A stretch of DNA of 64,000 nucleotides from positions 33,114,127 to 33,178,126 of the forward strand of contig CM067298.1 of the NCBI GenBank assembly GCA_034231615.1. The letters are read 5' to 3'. This document shows, one piece after another, positions 12,630 to 22,995 of the stretch. This DNA is from Meghimatium bilineatum. Lineage: Eukaryota > Mollusca > Gastropoda > Stylommatophora > Philomycidae. The stretch's first letter is position 1. The number at the start of each line of letters is the position of its first letter. The position numbers were made by a program, and so were the translations under genes. Under the pieces are notes generated by a model, which saw only the letters and a program-made list of their open reading frames with translations, had not been told where the DNA came from and ran no database searches.

Positions 12630-13190
12630 AGATGAGTCTATCGTTTTGCCATTGTCTCGTAGATGATAAAAAAGGGTAAATTACTCGATGCATACTTCCA
12701 CCTCGATACTTGACGTGTAAGACATAAACACAGTACAAACCGCAAATTGCGCTGACTTTATCTTGTGTCTGCTATTGTGTCATACTATTACCAGGTTTTT
12801 GTAAATATTATTGATCGGCATTACACAAATAAACTAACTACACAATTATATTTTAGTTTCAAAATTATTCATAAATATATACAGATGTTCTAACTTGTAA
12901 CATAAATATTAGGAACATTAAGGTCAGGTGTTAGTGTTTTTCTTTCAAATTTGATAATTTTAGTTGTTTGATCCATTTGAAAGTGTAAATATTTGTGCAA
13001 AAAATGATACATGTTTAGTTGTAATCATCCATCGGGAAGTATTTAAATTAATTTTTTAAAGTTTCCATGGTTACTGGTTATTTGGGTAAAATAATAAGAA
13101 AACTAGAATGGTGAGGCCATGATCATAAGCCTACGGGCACAAGACTCTTAGATAAAGTATACACTGTAAGTTATAAGGAGCACATCATTT
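12630..13190. other. Unannotated AT-rich stretch
   Basis: No coding or repeat signature recognised between the family-A LINE and the Mutator-like remnant. Confidence 0.4.
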
Positions 13191-13195
13191 ATAGA

Positions 13196-13523
13196 AAATG
13201 GCAGAACATATAAAGGAATTGAAGGAGCAGGAAGACTAAAAAAAGCAGCAATAAAAAGAATTCAGGTTCAACTACTAAGGTGCCATTAGGTCAAGTGTGG
13301 GAAATTTAGACTCATAAAGAAAGCAATATGGGCAATCTGGGAACATTTACAAGGAATACATCTAAACTGTACACAATCAAGGTGTCATAGTCAAAACAGG
13401 AATACGCTGACTGATTTTGTCATAGACATAATGAAACCTATTTTTTGAGGATCCTTTGGATGATCATTGGTTAAAAAGTTTGTTTGTCTGGTGAAACACA
13501 CAATTCACATGAAGCATTCCATC
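13196..13523 (+). pseudogene. Mutator-like transposase remnant, 5' part
   Basis: In broken plus-strand frames this resembles the widespread animal Mutator-like transposase family (Pfam 'Mutator' type). It shows a GxGRLKKAAIKRIQ segment, then KKAIWAI, a YAD/TDFVIDIMKPIF-like stretch, and a SGETHNSHEAFHPV segment corresponding to the family's G-TQN-NE-FH block. The copy is heavily decayed and is split at 13523 by a hAT element, continuing at 14798. The identification rests on motif order only. Confidence 0.55.
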
Positions 13524-14805
13524 CAGTGGCGTATACTAAGCATAAGCAAGGCAAGCATTGCATGCCTTCAAGAGTTGCGAAAATGATAAACCAGTCAGTG
13601 ATCTATCCCCCATCCAAACTTAGCCCTTGCAGCATTGCTCAAAAATATATTTTAAAATATTTTTCTCACAAATCTGAATTTTTCCGAAAATTAGTGCTGG
13701 CAACACATATGAAAGTGGCCACACTGAAGCAATTTTAAAGTTGCTTTCGTTAAAATAGTCCCTTTACATATAAGCGCAGTGATATACTGTGTGTTTTTTT
13801 AAAATCCTTGTCTCCAGAGTAAGCTTGCGATGAAAAAAAAATACATTTTATGATTTAATCACTATTATAACAATTTAGCACTGGCAAATAATAAATTGAT
13901 TGATGAACAATTATTTACTGGTGTGAAACAGTGCAATTTCTATGTTCTAGTACTTTTATTTGAATGTTAAACTAATGATAACAATGCAAGCAATTTAAAT
14001 CTTGATTGCATACACACACACTTGTTTAGTAAGCTATTTCTGGTCACTTTTGGTACACGTCACGTGATCTTACTCAACACACACGCACATTTACACAGCG
14101 ATGTAGTTTCGATTTCAAAACTTCAAACGTGATTTTAATCAGCTGATATTTAATATTTTGTGTTTGTACAGAAACATGTGTATTGCTATTGTTAATTACT
14201 AAACTTAGTATATTTGTTTACTGTGGTGGTTATTATGGCTGATTCTATTAATGATGTTGTTGTAGATTTATTTGAGCGACCGTTTCAATCGCGAACATTT
14301 AATGAAAAATTGGACTTGGTAAAAATGGGCAGACCGATTCCTGCGTTAAGCAGTTTGAAACGAGAAGGAACAAAATGTGTCCGTTCATTTAACAATGATT
14401 TATATAAGAAAGTCGTTTGGCTTTGTGGTTCATAGATTTCTTTTGAACAAAGGACTTCACAGTGGTCTTCCAGAACTTCATAAACTTTGTGAATTAATAT
14501 TGACAATTCCTGCATCGTCGTCTTCAGTGGAACGTTCGTTTTCTGCATTAAAACGCATTAAAAATGTCATAATGAACTCGCAGGGGCAATGTCGTCTTTC
14601 TGCTCTATCAATGATGTCAATTGAAAAAGACCTTCTTGTAGAGATGAAAGGCAATGATGACTTTTATAACAAAGTAACAGAGGACTTTAGCAGAAAGAGC
14701 CGCAGAATAGAACTGAACTTCAAATAACTGGGTGAGTAGAAAATTATCATTTTTTTAAAGTTGCATGCTCTCTTTCAGACCCCAGGATACGCCACTGATT
14801 CCATC
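13516..14805 (+). mobile_element. Internally deleted hAT transposon with 8-bp target duplication
   Basis: Element 13524-14797 (1274 bp) with terminal inverted repeats CAGTGGCGTAT(A/C)CT and the perfect 8-bp target duplication ATTCCATC (13516-13523, 14798-14805), both diagnostic of hAT. Two pieces of transposase remain. The N-terminus at 14214-14435 has ERPFQSRTFNEKLDLVKMGRP and is followed by a KKVVWLCGS segment. The C-terminal dimerisation domain at about 14430-14727 contains LCELILTIPASSSSVERSFS and MSIEKDLL. They join across a frame change near 14420-14430 where the DDE catalytic core should be, so the core was deleted and the copy is non-autonomous. Confidence 0.9.
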
Positions 14806-15130
14806 ACCTGATCATGGATAGTTGTCATAAAGCAACATTTGTAGGAAAAGAGAGATTAGAATTATATGTAAATGATGCATGTCATTTTGGTATTCAATGA
14901 AGGGAAGCTAGGCAGACTAAATTTCAGGACTGTCATTTGGAAGAAATTAGGACTGAGCTCCACAACGTACCACAATGTCACGACATTTCTGCACATCGGC
15001 CGACCCAGAGTAAGAGAAGTCGAAGAAGGAAATATAATAGATAGAAATATCAAATGAGCAAGAAAAAGTGTACAAGAAGTCAAGGAACATGATAAGGATA
15101 ATTCCTATGCAGCAAGAGCTTACTAAGTTT
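14798..15130 (+). pseudogene. Mutator-like transposase remnant, 3' part
   Basis: Continuation of 13196-13523 after the hAT insertion. A KATFVGK-RLELYVNDA stretch, LVFNEGKLGRLNF and KKLGLS--TYHNVTTF blocks, then a lysine/arginine-rich tail ending EHDKDNSYAARAY match the C-terminal order of the same family. Three frame changes and stops are present. Confidence 0.55.
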
Positions 15131-15560
15131 GGATTTACATAGAAAACCAGCATGGTAAGTTACATTTTTGCATTTTTCTCAAAGCGAATAATTTCAAGGT
15201 GTAAATTATCTCAAACCGTTGGTTTTTTTAAAGATGTTGTTCATTATTTCTGCAAATTGTATTGGAAAACAACTGACACATATCAAAATTGTTGTTAATA
15301 TTCATGGCGAATTGTAACATTCACAAGCTTTACATGGTTGTTCAGGAGTGAATAGATTTCGATATAGGAATCGGCTCTCTGATTGTTTGCCAAATGTGGA
15401 AACTACTCACTGCTTTTCACGATGCACCAATCATGCGATAGTGATAGACATAAAATATATAATCACCTCTCTACTATTACAATTACTTTCTTCCATAGTG
15501 ATTTTATAAATCCATTTTTTACAGGCTGTCCAACTCTGTAAATCGTGTTCGTGTTCCAAA
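15131..15560. other. Unannotated sequence
   Basis: Nothing recognised. A GTGAGT on the minus strand near 15405 has no convincing exon before it. Confidence 0.35.
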
Positions 15561-15579
15561 AATATGACCGACTAGGTTA

Positions 15580-16130
15580 ACCACATCTGTTTAACATGTA
15601 CACAGAAAACATCGTGTATAGAATACGAGACGACCCACGTTCTGCACAATTGCAACCTCTTTTTATTGGAGTTCATGTGATTCCAGAAAATGTAGATGAC
15701 ACCACCCTTTATATTACAATCTCTACAGGTCTAACGCAATGATTCTGTCAGTAAATGTTCATTGTAACGTTCAAAATCTTTTCTTCGATGCAAAATACCA
15801 AAGTAATGCTGATCAACAGAAATGTACAAACATGTACAGCAACTATCCAGTGCGAACAACTACAAAATGTCAATCAGTTTGAATACATTGGGTCAACCAA
15901 TACAGTCACATGAAATTGTTCAGCAGAAATCAGAAAGAGATTAGCAGTGACCAGACAAAAACATCACAGATACAAACAATATATGGCAATGGACAAAACA
16001 AACACAAAGTTGCAACGATTAAGAAATGATATTTTTCCGATCGCAACGTACGGTTGTCATGCATGGCAGTTACAACCGTAATTGAACATAAAATTACAAT
16101 ACATGTATTTGCAATAAAAAGCGATATAAA
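15580..16130 (+). pseudogene. LINE reverse transcriptase fragment
   Basis: Plus-strand remnant with LFNMYTENIVYRIRDD (end of palm motif B region), a degraded motif C (VDDTTLYI in place of YADDT-LL), FEYIGSTNTV (the usual YLGS...) and SAEIRKRLAV. It ends in ATYGCHAWQL, equivalent to the LYGCETW block. Frameshifts and stops throughout. Clade not assigned. Confidence 0.7.
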
Positions 16131-16469
16131 TGTTTTAAGAATATCAAGAACATTAGTAAGATAATACAAAAATGGTTCAAAATCAATTTTTTAAATAAGA
16201 CACACAGATTTAATTTTTCGACCACTAGAAATGTGTCAATATTAGGACAAACACTGACTGCAATATAATAGACACAAAATTACTTACTTTGGAGGAACGT
16301 ATGTAGACATGTATTTTACCATAGGAGAAATAGATATAAGTAACGTAGAGTAAAATACGTTTGTCATAGTCATATTGGACGTCGTACTGTTTAAATGTCT
16401 GCGTTCTAGTGCCTCTGTAATAGTAACGTTGTTTTTACTCCTTTTATTGTTTGTTCACTGTTTGTTTTG

Positions 16470-16510
16470 TATATTCCTGATAAAGACCTAACGGTCGCAA
16501 CGTTGAAAAT
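16470..16510 (+). ncRNA. Hammerhead-ribozyme-like core (possible Penelope-like 3' end)
   Basis: CTGATAA at 16477, a perfect four-base-pair stem II (GACC 16485-16488, loop TAAC, GGTC 16493-16496), then GCAACGTTG. The hammerhead core is CTGATGA-stem II-GAAA, so two core bases differ (GA to AA, GAAA to GCAA) and cleavage activity is unlikely. Similar motifs lie at 35305-35340 and 60041-60080, the latter beside a Penelope-like remnant. Confidence 0.4.
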
Positions 16511-16724
16511 GTATTGTATACTGTTATTTGTATTTTTTTCGTATTAACTCCCCATATTCCGATAGTGATATTCTGTTAGTCGTCGTCAAGTAAAACTACA
16601 AAACGTGTGTTATACGTAGGTACTATTGTTATAAAGTTGTACACAGCAGTATTTCTTTTCATGGTTTTTCAAACAAAATGTGGTGCATCCATTAAAATTC
16701 TGATCACAATATTTCAGTACTCAC

Positions 16725-16838
16725 TTGTGCAGTGACCACATGTCAAAGGACAGAACATCTTGCCCCATAATTTATATTCGCCATGGCAGGCAGTGTTCAG
16801 GTTATAGCTCCGGCAGTTGAACAAAACATCATTGCAAG
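16725..16838 (-). CDS. Exon encoding a ShKT (ShK-like six-cysteine) domain
   Basis: A 114-nt exon on the minus strand with a TTATTCTTAG acceptor before 16838 and a GTGAGT donor after 16725. It starts with two bases of a split codon and ends with one, i.e. phase 1-1, which allows shuffling as a unit. The 37 whole codons encode a complete ShKT domain: CND-x4-C, a middle Cys, KMFCPLTCGHC, six cysteines in the family spacing with the CxxTCGxC end. ShKT domains occur in secreted animal proteins such as astacins, peroxidases, tyrosinases and CAP proteins; the host protein here cannot be named. No stop or frameshift, so it looks like a live host exon. A possible preceding exon is at 17122-17359. Confidence 0.85.
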
Positions 16839-17121
16839 CTAAGAATAAAAGAGTTACTCATAGACCAGATGTTACGTGCAATCAAATGGCTGTTCATAGA
16901 TCAAATAAGAATAAGTTAAATTAGTTCAGTTTTCACAGGCTCCATTTCGACTGTATTATCAAATATTACACAAACGAGGGGCGGGGGGACGAATCTAGTG
17001 CATGGGTAACCAGGTAGAGTTTGCTAATTAACGCATTATAGAAACAGCGTCAATCACTGACAGAACACAAGCTCTTATAGATCTAATAATTGTCCAAGTA
17101 GAATAGTGTGATTTTAAAAAC

Positions 17122-17359
17122 CTGGATTGATTATGTCAGCCATTCGCTGTTTTAACGAGAAACCGTATGAATTAGATGTGCATGGCTTAATTTTTGAGTA
17201 AATAATTTTACTACTGACATGATCAATCATATTGTTATCACCGGACACAGACATGTCGTAACGCAGTAAATGAGATAGCTCTCTGTGTAGAGTGGATCCC
17301 AATGGCCCGTGCGACATCATGGAAAGACAGATGTAGTGGTTGAAATATGTGATAATCAT
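17122..17359 (-). CDS. Possible exon upstream of the ShKT exon (unrecognised)
   Basis: Open stretch of 79 codons on the minus strand, beginning after a TATAG acceptor-like site and ending CCAG before GTTTTT, a weak donor. It would end in phase 1, which matches the incoming phase of the ShKT exon 283 bp downstream. The encoded segment (with HGPLGSTLHRELSHLLRYDM near residue 17 and two-Cys-free remainder apart from C11 and C59) matches no family I recognise. It may be a host exon of the same gene or a chance frame. Confidence 0.3.
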
Positions 17360-17420
17360 CTATACTGACTGTGGTCTTCTTGACTATCGATTCTCAATAC
17401 TTCCTCCGTGATCCCATCTT

Positions 17421-17787
17421 AGAGCTAAATTTATCTCTGTGGCACCCCTAGAGTTACATTTATCTCTGTGGCACCCATAGAGTTACATTTATCTCTGTGG
17501 CACCCATAGAGTTATATTTATCTCTGTGGCACCCCTAGAGTTACATTTATCTCTGTGGCACCGCTAGAGTTACATTTATCTCTGTGGCACACCTAAAGAT
17601 ACATTTATCTCTGTGGCACACCTAAAGATACATTTATCTATGTGGCACCCCTAGAGATACATTTATCTCTGTGCAAACCTAGATTTACATTTATCTCTGT
17701 GGCACCCATAGAATTACATTTATCTCTGTGACACCCCTAGAGCTACATTTATCTCTGTGGCACCCCTAGAGTTACATTTCTCTGCGT
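17421..17787. repeat. 29-bp minisatellite, about 12-13 copies
   Basis: Regular tandem units of atttatctctgtggcaccc followed by (c/a)tagagttac, period 29 bp. Copies vary at a few positions (cacccat/cacacct; one unit with gtgcaaacct). The array ends with a diverged unit (ctctgcgtggtcc). Confidence 0.95.
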
Positions 17788-17984
17788 GGTCCTCTACGGG
17801 ATCATTGGTGGTGCAGTTTTAAATTTAAAGATCATGTGTCTCTCCCATTGGTAAACAACCAGCTGTTATGATGTTAATTATCTAGCAGGAATCTTCTGAA
17901 AATTTTAAGAGCTTAACTTGCAATCAGTAGTCACATCATTTATTTCCCAGCTTCAAATATTTCGCCGGAGTAGTTGGTGTAAAA

Positions 17985-18312
17985 TAGATAAAGAGCCGAA
18001 CAGGACAAGCCAAATCAGCATTCCAAAAAAAATGAGAACCATGTTGTGCAATGGAAGACTATCAATGCAGACCCGAATTCGAGTGCTGAGATGTTATATC
18101 GAATCAATTATTTTTTATGGATGTGAAGCATGGACTGTAAACAAAAAAATTCAAAGCGAATTAGAGGCTTCAGAGATGTGGTTTCTGAGAAGAATATTAT
18201 AAATACTATGGGCAGCTAAGAAAACTAATGCAGAGGTTCCCATTGATGCTGGCGTAAAAAGATCAATCATATCAAACATTAGGGGCAGACAGTTAAGATT
18301 TCTAGGGCATGT
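17985..18312 (+). pseudogene. LINE family C fragment
   Basis: Plus-strand polymerase C-terminal segment: NGRLSMQTRIRVLRCYIE, FYGCEAWTVNKK, SELEASEMWFLRRIL, then after a stop KTNAEVP and RGRQLRFLGHV. It matches the minus-strand family-C copy at 6420-7212 in order and wording. It ends abruptly at 18312 inside FLGH, where the AT-rich array starts. Confidence 0.75.
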
Positions 18313-18463
18313 GTCTATATTGACTACTATTACATATATTAACTATAGTTGTCTACATGAACTACAGTTGTCTATATTGAACAATTGTCGATATTTACTA
18401 CAAGAATCTGTATTATATAACAATGCAATATATTAACAGTTGTCTATACTAACTTTCATGTCC
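18313..18463. repeat. AT-rich degenerate tandem array, segment 1
   Basis: Degenerate ~21-22-bp units built on tatattaactacaattgtc. The same array continues at 20166-20640, 22655-22735 and 22937-22995, separated by younger insertions. Confidence 0.75.
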
Positions 18464-18566
18464 TACTTGCAGACACCAACAGAATACACCACCAATCTCT
18501 TGAATGTATATCTACAGGCAAAAGAGCAAAGGTTCGACCAAAAGAAACACTCCGAAGAACAATACT
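18464..18566 (+). pseudogene. LINE family E fragment, part 1
   Basis: Plus-strand codons read TPTEYTTNLLNVYLQAKEQ and KKHSEEQY, identical in order to the minus-strand copy at 52080-52500. Interrupted after GAACAATACTT by a family-A LINE and resumed at 20034. Confidence 0.75.
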
Positions 18567-20044
18567 TCATCATCATCATCATCAGGTGCCATGCCAGCTG
18601 GTGTATGCGGTCATGGCTCTCTGTCCACAGTATTATGTATCAAAGTCATTGTTGTTTCCCTGCCGTGCCAGGTTGTCAAACTGTCTAATATTTTCTGATG
18701 TTGTCGCCCTCTGTCTCTGCTGCCTTCAATTTTCCCTGTTATGACTATGTTCTCTAAACCTGCCTGTCTCATGAAGTGGCAAAAAAAAAGAAGATTGCCT
18801 TTTTCTTATATTGTTGATTAAGGTCCGTTTCGCATTTAACTCTTTCAACACCTCTACATTAGTTTTTCTGGCAGTCCATGGTATTCTCAGAATTCTTCTG
18901 TAGAATCACATCTCTGTTGCCTCTAATCTCCCACTTTCCAGTCTGTCTATTGTCCAAGAGTTGCACACATATGTTAGTATAGGGGTTAGATAGCACTGCA
19001 GAATTCTCTTTCTCACCTCTAATGACAAGGTCATATTACACAGTATATTTTTCATTTTTCTGAATGCTGTTTTTGCCTGTTCTATTCTGCATCTTATTTC
19101 AGTTGAACTTCTTCCATCTGCTGTAATCATTGTACCTAGATATTTGAATTGGTGGGCCTGTTTTAATACAATATCATTCACTTTGATCTTGCAAGGTGTG
19201 TTATTTTGTTTCTTTGAAATAACCATTACTTCTGTTTTCTTGATATTTAGGAAGAGGCATTTCTCTTTACTTTCTGTGACTACTACGTTAATTAAATCTT
19301 GAAGGTCTTCCTCACTTTTTGCAATCAGAACAGTGACATCCGCATATCGCAAATTATTTATATTATGTCCTCCCACTGATATTCCTGGGATATCTACTAT
19401 TGCACGCAATATGTTTTCACTGTATAAAGAGAACATGTCTGGTGAAAGCACGCATCCCTGTCTGACTCCTTGTTTTATTTGCTGAAAAGGGCCAAATTGA
19501 TTTCATACTCTTATTGCTGCTGTTTGTTGCCAGTACATGTTCTTTATTATTCTTAAATCCTTGCTGTGAATGTTCAAATTCTCTAGCATGTGTATAATTT
19601 CGCTATGTTTAACTTTATCAAATGCTGTGGTTTAGTCTATAAAACAGAGGTACAGATCTGTTTTTACCTCTATAGACCTCTCTATTAGTGATCTCAATAT
19701 ATAAATATCATTGTTGGTACCTTTGCCTTGTACAAAGCCACATTGTTCTGGACTTATTTCTGATTTTATTTTGCTTCTCACTCTCTTCATAATGATTCCG
19801 AGAAGTATTTTGGTTATTTGGCTCATGATGCTGATTGTACGGTGTTCTTCACATTCGGTGGTCCCTGGCTTCTTAGGTAAGGCTATAAATATGGACCTCA
19901 TTAAGTCATCGGGTATGTTTCCGCTATTATATATGTCATTCAGAAATTTTGTGATTATTTCAACTCCAAAGTCATCTAAAGCTGCTAATTCGTCTAATGT
20001 GATATTGTCTGGACCAGGGACTTTGCCATATTTGAACAATACTT
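18556..20044 (-). mobile_element. LINE family A, long 5'-truncated copy with 11-bp target duplication
   Basis: Minus-strand non-LTR element (about 18567-20033) flanked by GAACAATACTT on both sides and ending in the (ATG)n tail (catcatcatcatcatc at 18567). Reading from 20033 the reverse transcriptase is in one frame for 378 codons: KVPGPDNITLDELAAL, LPKKPGTTECEEHR, PEQCGF, CFID (motif A), QGCVLSPDMFSLY (motif B), NNLRYADVTVLIA (motif C, YADD to YADV), FKYLGTMITADG. Only three nonsense codons interrupt it (TAA after CFID, TGA before NQFGPF, TGA after EATEM). It is thus one of the younger copies, but the motif C Asp is lost. The 5' end is cut just before KVPGPD. Confidence 0.88.
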
Positions 20045-20165
20045 AGAGAAAGTAAAACAATCACTATTCATACTATTCAAGAACTGCACAGAATAGCTTT
20101 TAACAGACGGAATTGGAGAGATCTGACCTCTGCCATATGCGCTAACCTCATCGCAAAAGGAAAAT
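20034..20165 (+). pseudogene. LINE family E fragment, part 2 (3' end)
   Basis: Resumes the element of 18464-18566: EQYLEKVKQSLFILFKNCTE, then a degraded tail ending aaaatgaatgaatgaata. The same EKVKQ-IFILFKNCTE block is in the 52080-52500 copy. Confidence 0.75.
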
Positions 20166-20640
20166 GAATGAATGAATACTAACTTCAATTGAATATACTT
20201 CATGTCTATATTAAATACGATTCTCTATATTAATTACAATTTTACATATTAACTACATATGCCTATAGTAATTACAATTGTTTATATTGACAATTGAATA
20301 TATTAACTAAGTTGTCTATATTAACTGTAAGTTCCTATATTATCTACAATTAAATACATCAACTACAAATCTCTATATTAATTTGAATTGAATATCTTAA
20401 TTCCAATTTAATATAGTAACTACAATTGTCTATATTAACTACAACTGAATATATTAATTATAATTGTTTATATTGACTACAATTGAATATATTAACTACA
20501 ATTGTCTATAGTCTATAAATACATATGAATAAATTAACTATAGGACCATAATTAACATAATTTATTAACTAGAATTGTCAATATATTAACTATAGTTGTA
20601 TATTGCGGTATAGTACAAGTAGACAAGTATCAGTTGATAA
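20166..20640. repeat. AT-rich degenerate tandem array, segment 2
   Basis: About 20 degenerate units of tatattaactacaattg(tc/aa) type. Longest surviving piece of the array. Confidence 0.8.
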
Positions 20641-20649
20641 ACATTATTT

Positions 20650-21062
20650 TTGTTTATACCAACTCTGTGTTACAAATGTCAAGCATGGCCTTTGACAAAG
20701 ACACTAGCGAAAACGATCACAGTTTGCGAAATGAGATGTTTGAGGAAAGCTATAAATGTCACCAGAAGAGACTGCCGTAGAAATGAAGATGTTAGGAAAG
20801 AAGTAAAGACTATCTGAAGTCAAAACTACATCGAGAGGCAACAAACCAGATGGTTTGATCACGTCACGAGAATGGAACCTAGCAACCAGCCCTTCGTGCA
20901 TACATCAGCAGAAGACCGGGCTACACGGCACGAGGAAGACCAATATCTTGATAGGCAGAGACAATTAAAGAAACATTAAATAGATACCGACTTCCCATCA
21001 GCAATGCAACTAAAATGATCGAAGACAAAAAATATCCGCGCGACGCTTAACTCCACAAGTGG
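20650..21062 (+). pseudogene. LINE family F 3' end fragment
   Basis: Plus-strand frames give CEMRCLRKAINVTRRD, RRNEDVRKEVKT, YIERQQTRWFDHVTRMEPSNQP and a final RHEEDQ-like segment: the polymerase C-terminus of a LINE also present at 53490-54190. Frame lost several times. Confidence 0.75.
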
Positions 21063-21182
21063 AAATGACAACAAATAGATAGACAATTAGACGCCACCAC
21101 ATAGTCGAGTTATTTCACTTGTCTGTTTGTGAATTTCATGTTCATCATATATTTTAAATATTAATGTATTTTAGAGTTTTGG

Positions 21183-22242
21183 TTAGGGTATTTATATTTG
21201 TTTCATAGACTACAGTAAGACCTTTGACAGAGTTCAACATGAAATGTTAATCAAATGTTCAACCTTCTTCAAGAAATAGGCATAGATGTAAATCTGATTA
21301 TAAATATATATTGGGAACAGACTGCATCAATAAGGTGTGAAAACAGCTACTCACCATATATAGAAATAAGAAGAGGGATAAGACAAGGATGCATTTTATC
21401 ACCAAGTCTATTTAATATATACACAGAGAATATCTTTAAAAATATAGAAGAAATACCAGGACTGAAGATCAATAGGAAAATAATAAACAACATGAGATAT
21501 ACAGATGACACTGTTCTTTTAGCAGAAAGTGAACATGAACTACAAAGACTAATAGATTAAGTCAATAAATCAAGTAATCAATATGGACTGGATATAAATA
21601 TCTAAAAAAACAAAAACCATGATAATCAGCAAGGACACAGAAGAACAAGAGCTAAACATAAACATACATTGAGAGAAACTACAACAAGTAAAGCATTATC
21701 AATATCTTGGACACATAGTCACAAATGATGGCAGATGTGAAACAGAAGTTAAAAGAAGAATAGGAATGGCGAAAAGTACCTTCAATGGCATGAGGAAAAT
21801 TGTAACATCTAAACAAATTACAAACAAGTTAAAATGAGAATTATAATGCTCAGAAACACGGATACTAAATAAACAATTAGAAGACAGAATTGGTGCCTTT
21901 GAGATGTGGGTATATAGAAGAATAGGGAGAACATCATGGAAAGAGAAGAAAACAAAGATGTTCTAAAAACAATATAAAGAAAGAATTACTAAGAGAAATA
22001 AATGTCAGGCAAATAAAATATTTTGGACACATTAAAAGGCAGGACACCTTATTGAAGATCTTACTTGAGGGTAAAGTCAAAGGGAAGCGAGAAAGAGATA
22101 CAAGTGGGGGAAATAACATCATAAGATCGACAGGTTACAGTCTAGCAGATTGCCCCACAAAAACAAGAGACACGGGATGTTGGAGATCTGTTGCAGCCAA
22201 CCTTCGTTGCGGAGACGGCACTTGATGATGAGTGTTAGGGAT
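21183..22242 (+). mobile_element. LINE family B, 5'-truncated copy
   Basis: Starts at FIDYSKTFDRVQHEML (palm motif A, catalytic Asp kept). It continues in frame 21255-21560 with LLQEIGIDVNLI-IYWEQ, RRGIRQGCILSPSLFNIYTENI (motif B) and NNMRYTDDTVLLAES (motif C, YADD read as YTDD), then loses frame. The C-terminal blocks (HYQYLGHIVTNDG, RIGRTSWKEKK, YFGHIKRQD) are readable to 22226, where cacttgatgatga ends the element. GTTAGGG flanks it at 21183 and 22236, a plausible 7-bp target duplication. Confidence 0.8.
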
Positions 22243-22654
22243 AGTTGTGTTTTACATAATTAACCCTAACCCCAGCCCTAATAAATAAATATTTCAATTA
22301 TTAAATGATGAACATGAAATTTATAAACATAGACTAGCGACATAATTAAACATGTGGTGGCGCTACTTGTACTGTACCTCTATTTCTTTCGCTACAGTGT
22401 GTATATTCTCTTGATATAAAGTTATATCGTTCCATCTGCCAAATATAACGCTTTGTTTTACACTGTTCCTAACTTAACCATTGACACGAGTGTTACTTTT
22501 ATCAACAATGGCGGTAGTGACATCATGACTCTGGCTCTTCTTGGTGATTGTTTTGCTATTTGTAAGTTGGTGTTTAATTCATGTGTTCAGAATATTCAAA
22601 ATAGAATTAATAGGCACATTAATCCTGTAGTTTGGCATTGCTTCTAATCAAAAA
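22243..22654. other. Unannotated sequence
   Basis: The 64-codon open frame at 22453-22647 has no recognisable similarity. A single taaccctaaccc near 22260 is too short to be telomeric. Confidence 0.35.
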
Positions 22655-22735
22655 TATTTTAAGTACCATTCAATATATTAACTGTACGTTTATACATTAA
22701 CCATAATTGAATATATTAATTAAATTGGTAGCGTA
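22655..22735. repeat. AT-rich degenerate tandem array, segment 3
   Basis: Short piece of the tatattaactac-type array before the tRNA-derived SINE. Confidence 0.6.
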
Positions 22736-22795
22736 TCCTATTCTAGAAGCAGCTATCAACCCAGCACTTTTTGGCTGTAGTCATTTTTTGGGGGG

Positions 22796-22936
22796 ATCTG
22801 TGGCGGAGTGGTACAACGCGTGTCTGCAACTGCAAATGTGCCGGGTCCGATCCCCGCTAAAGGCAATTGTATATACAGACCTTTAAGAAAGCAATGGCAC
22901 ACTATTTAACATATTTATATTGCTTAGAAAATTACC
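22796..22936 (+). repeat. tRNA-derived SINE (family T), copy 1
   Basis: Contains a Pol III box A, TGGCGGAGTGG (22804-22814), and box B, GGTCCGATCCC (22847-22857), spaced as in a tRNA gene. A non-tRNA body follows and ends ctatttaacatatttatattgcttagaaaatta, shared with the second copy at 45265-45384. It sits inside the AT-rich array. The acceptor stem does not pair well, so it is a SINE rather than a functional tRNA. Confidence 0.7.
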
Positions 22937-22995
22937 ACATATTAACTACAATTGAATATATTAAATACAATGTAATACATTAACTACAGTTATCT
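22937..22995. repeat. AT-rich degenerate tandem array, segment 4
   Basis: Last piece of the array; its right end is the target of the SINE-B insertion. Confidence 0.6.

Noticed and set aside
13484..13738. 84-codon frame as a gene
   Set aside because: It begins in the Mutator-like remnant and runs across the hAT boundary, so it is a junction artefact.
17421..17787. Regularly spaced repeats as a CRISPR array
   Set aside because: Units are contiguous with no spacers, and the DNA is eukaryotic.
22255..22285. Telomere-like taaccctaacccc
   Set aside because: Only about two imperfect units next to a LINE end; no array.
22796..22936. Functional tRNA gene
   Set aside because: Boxes A and B are present, but no acceptor stem closes and the body continues into a SINE tail shared with another copy.
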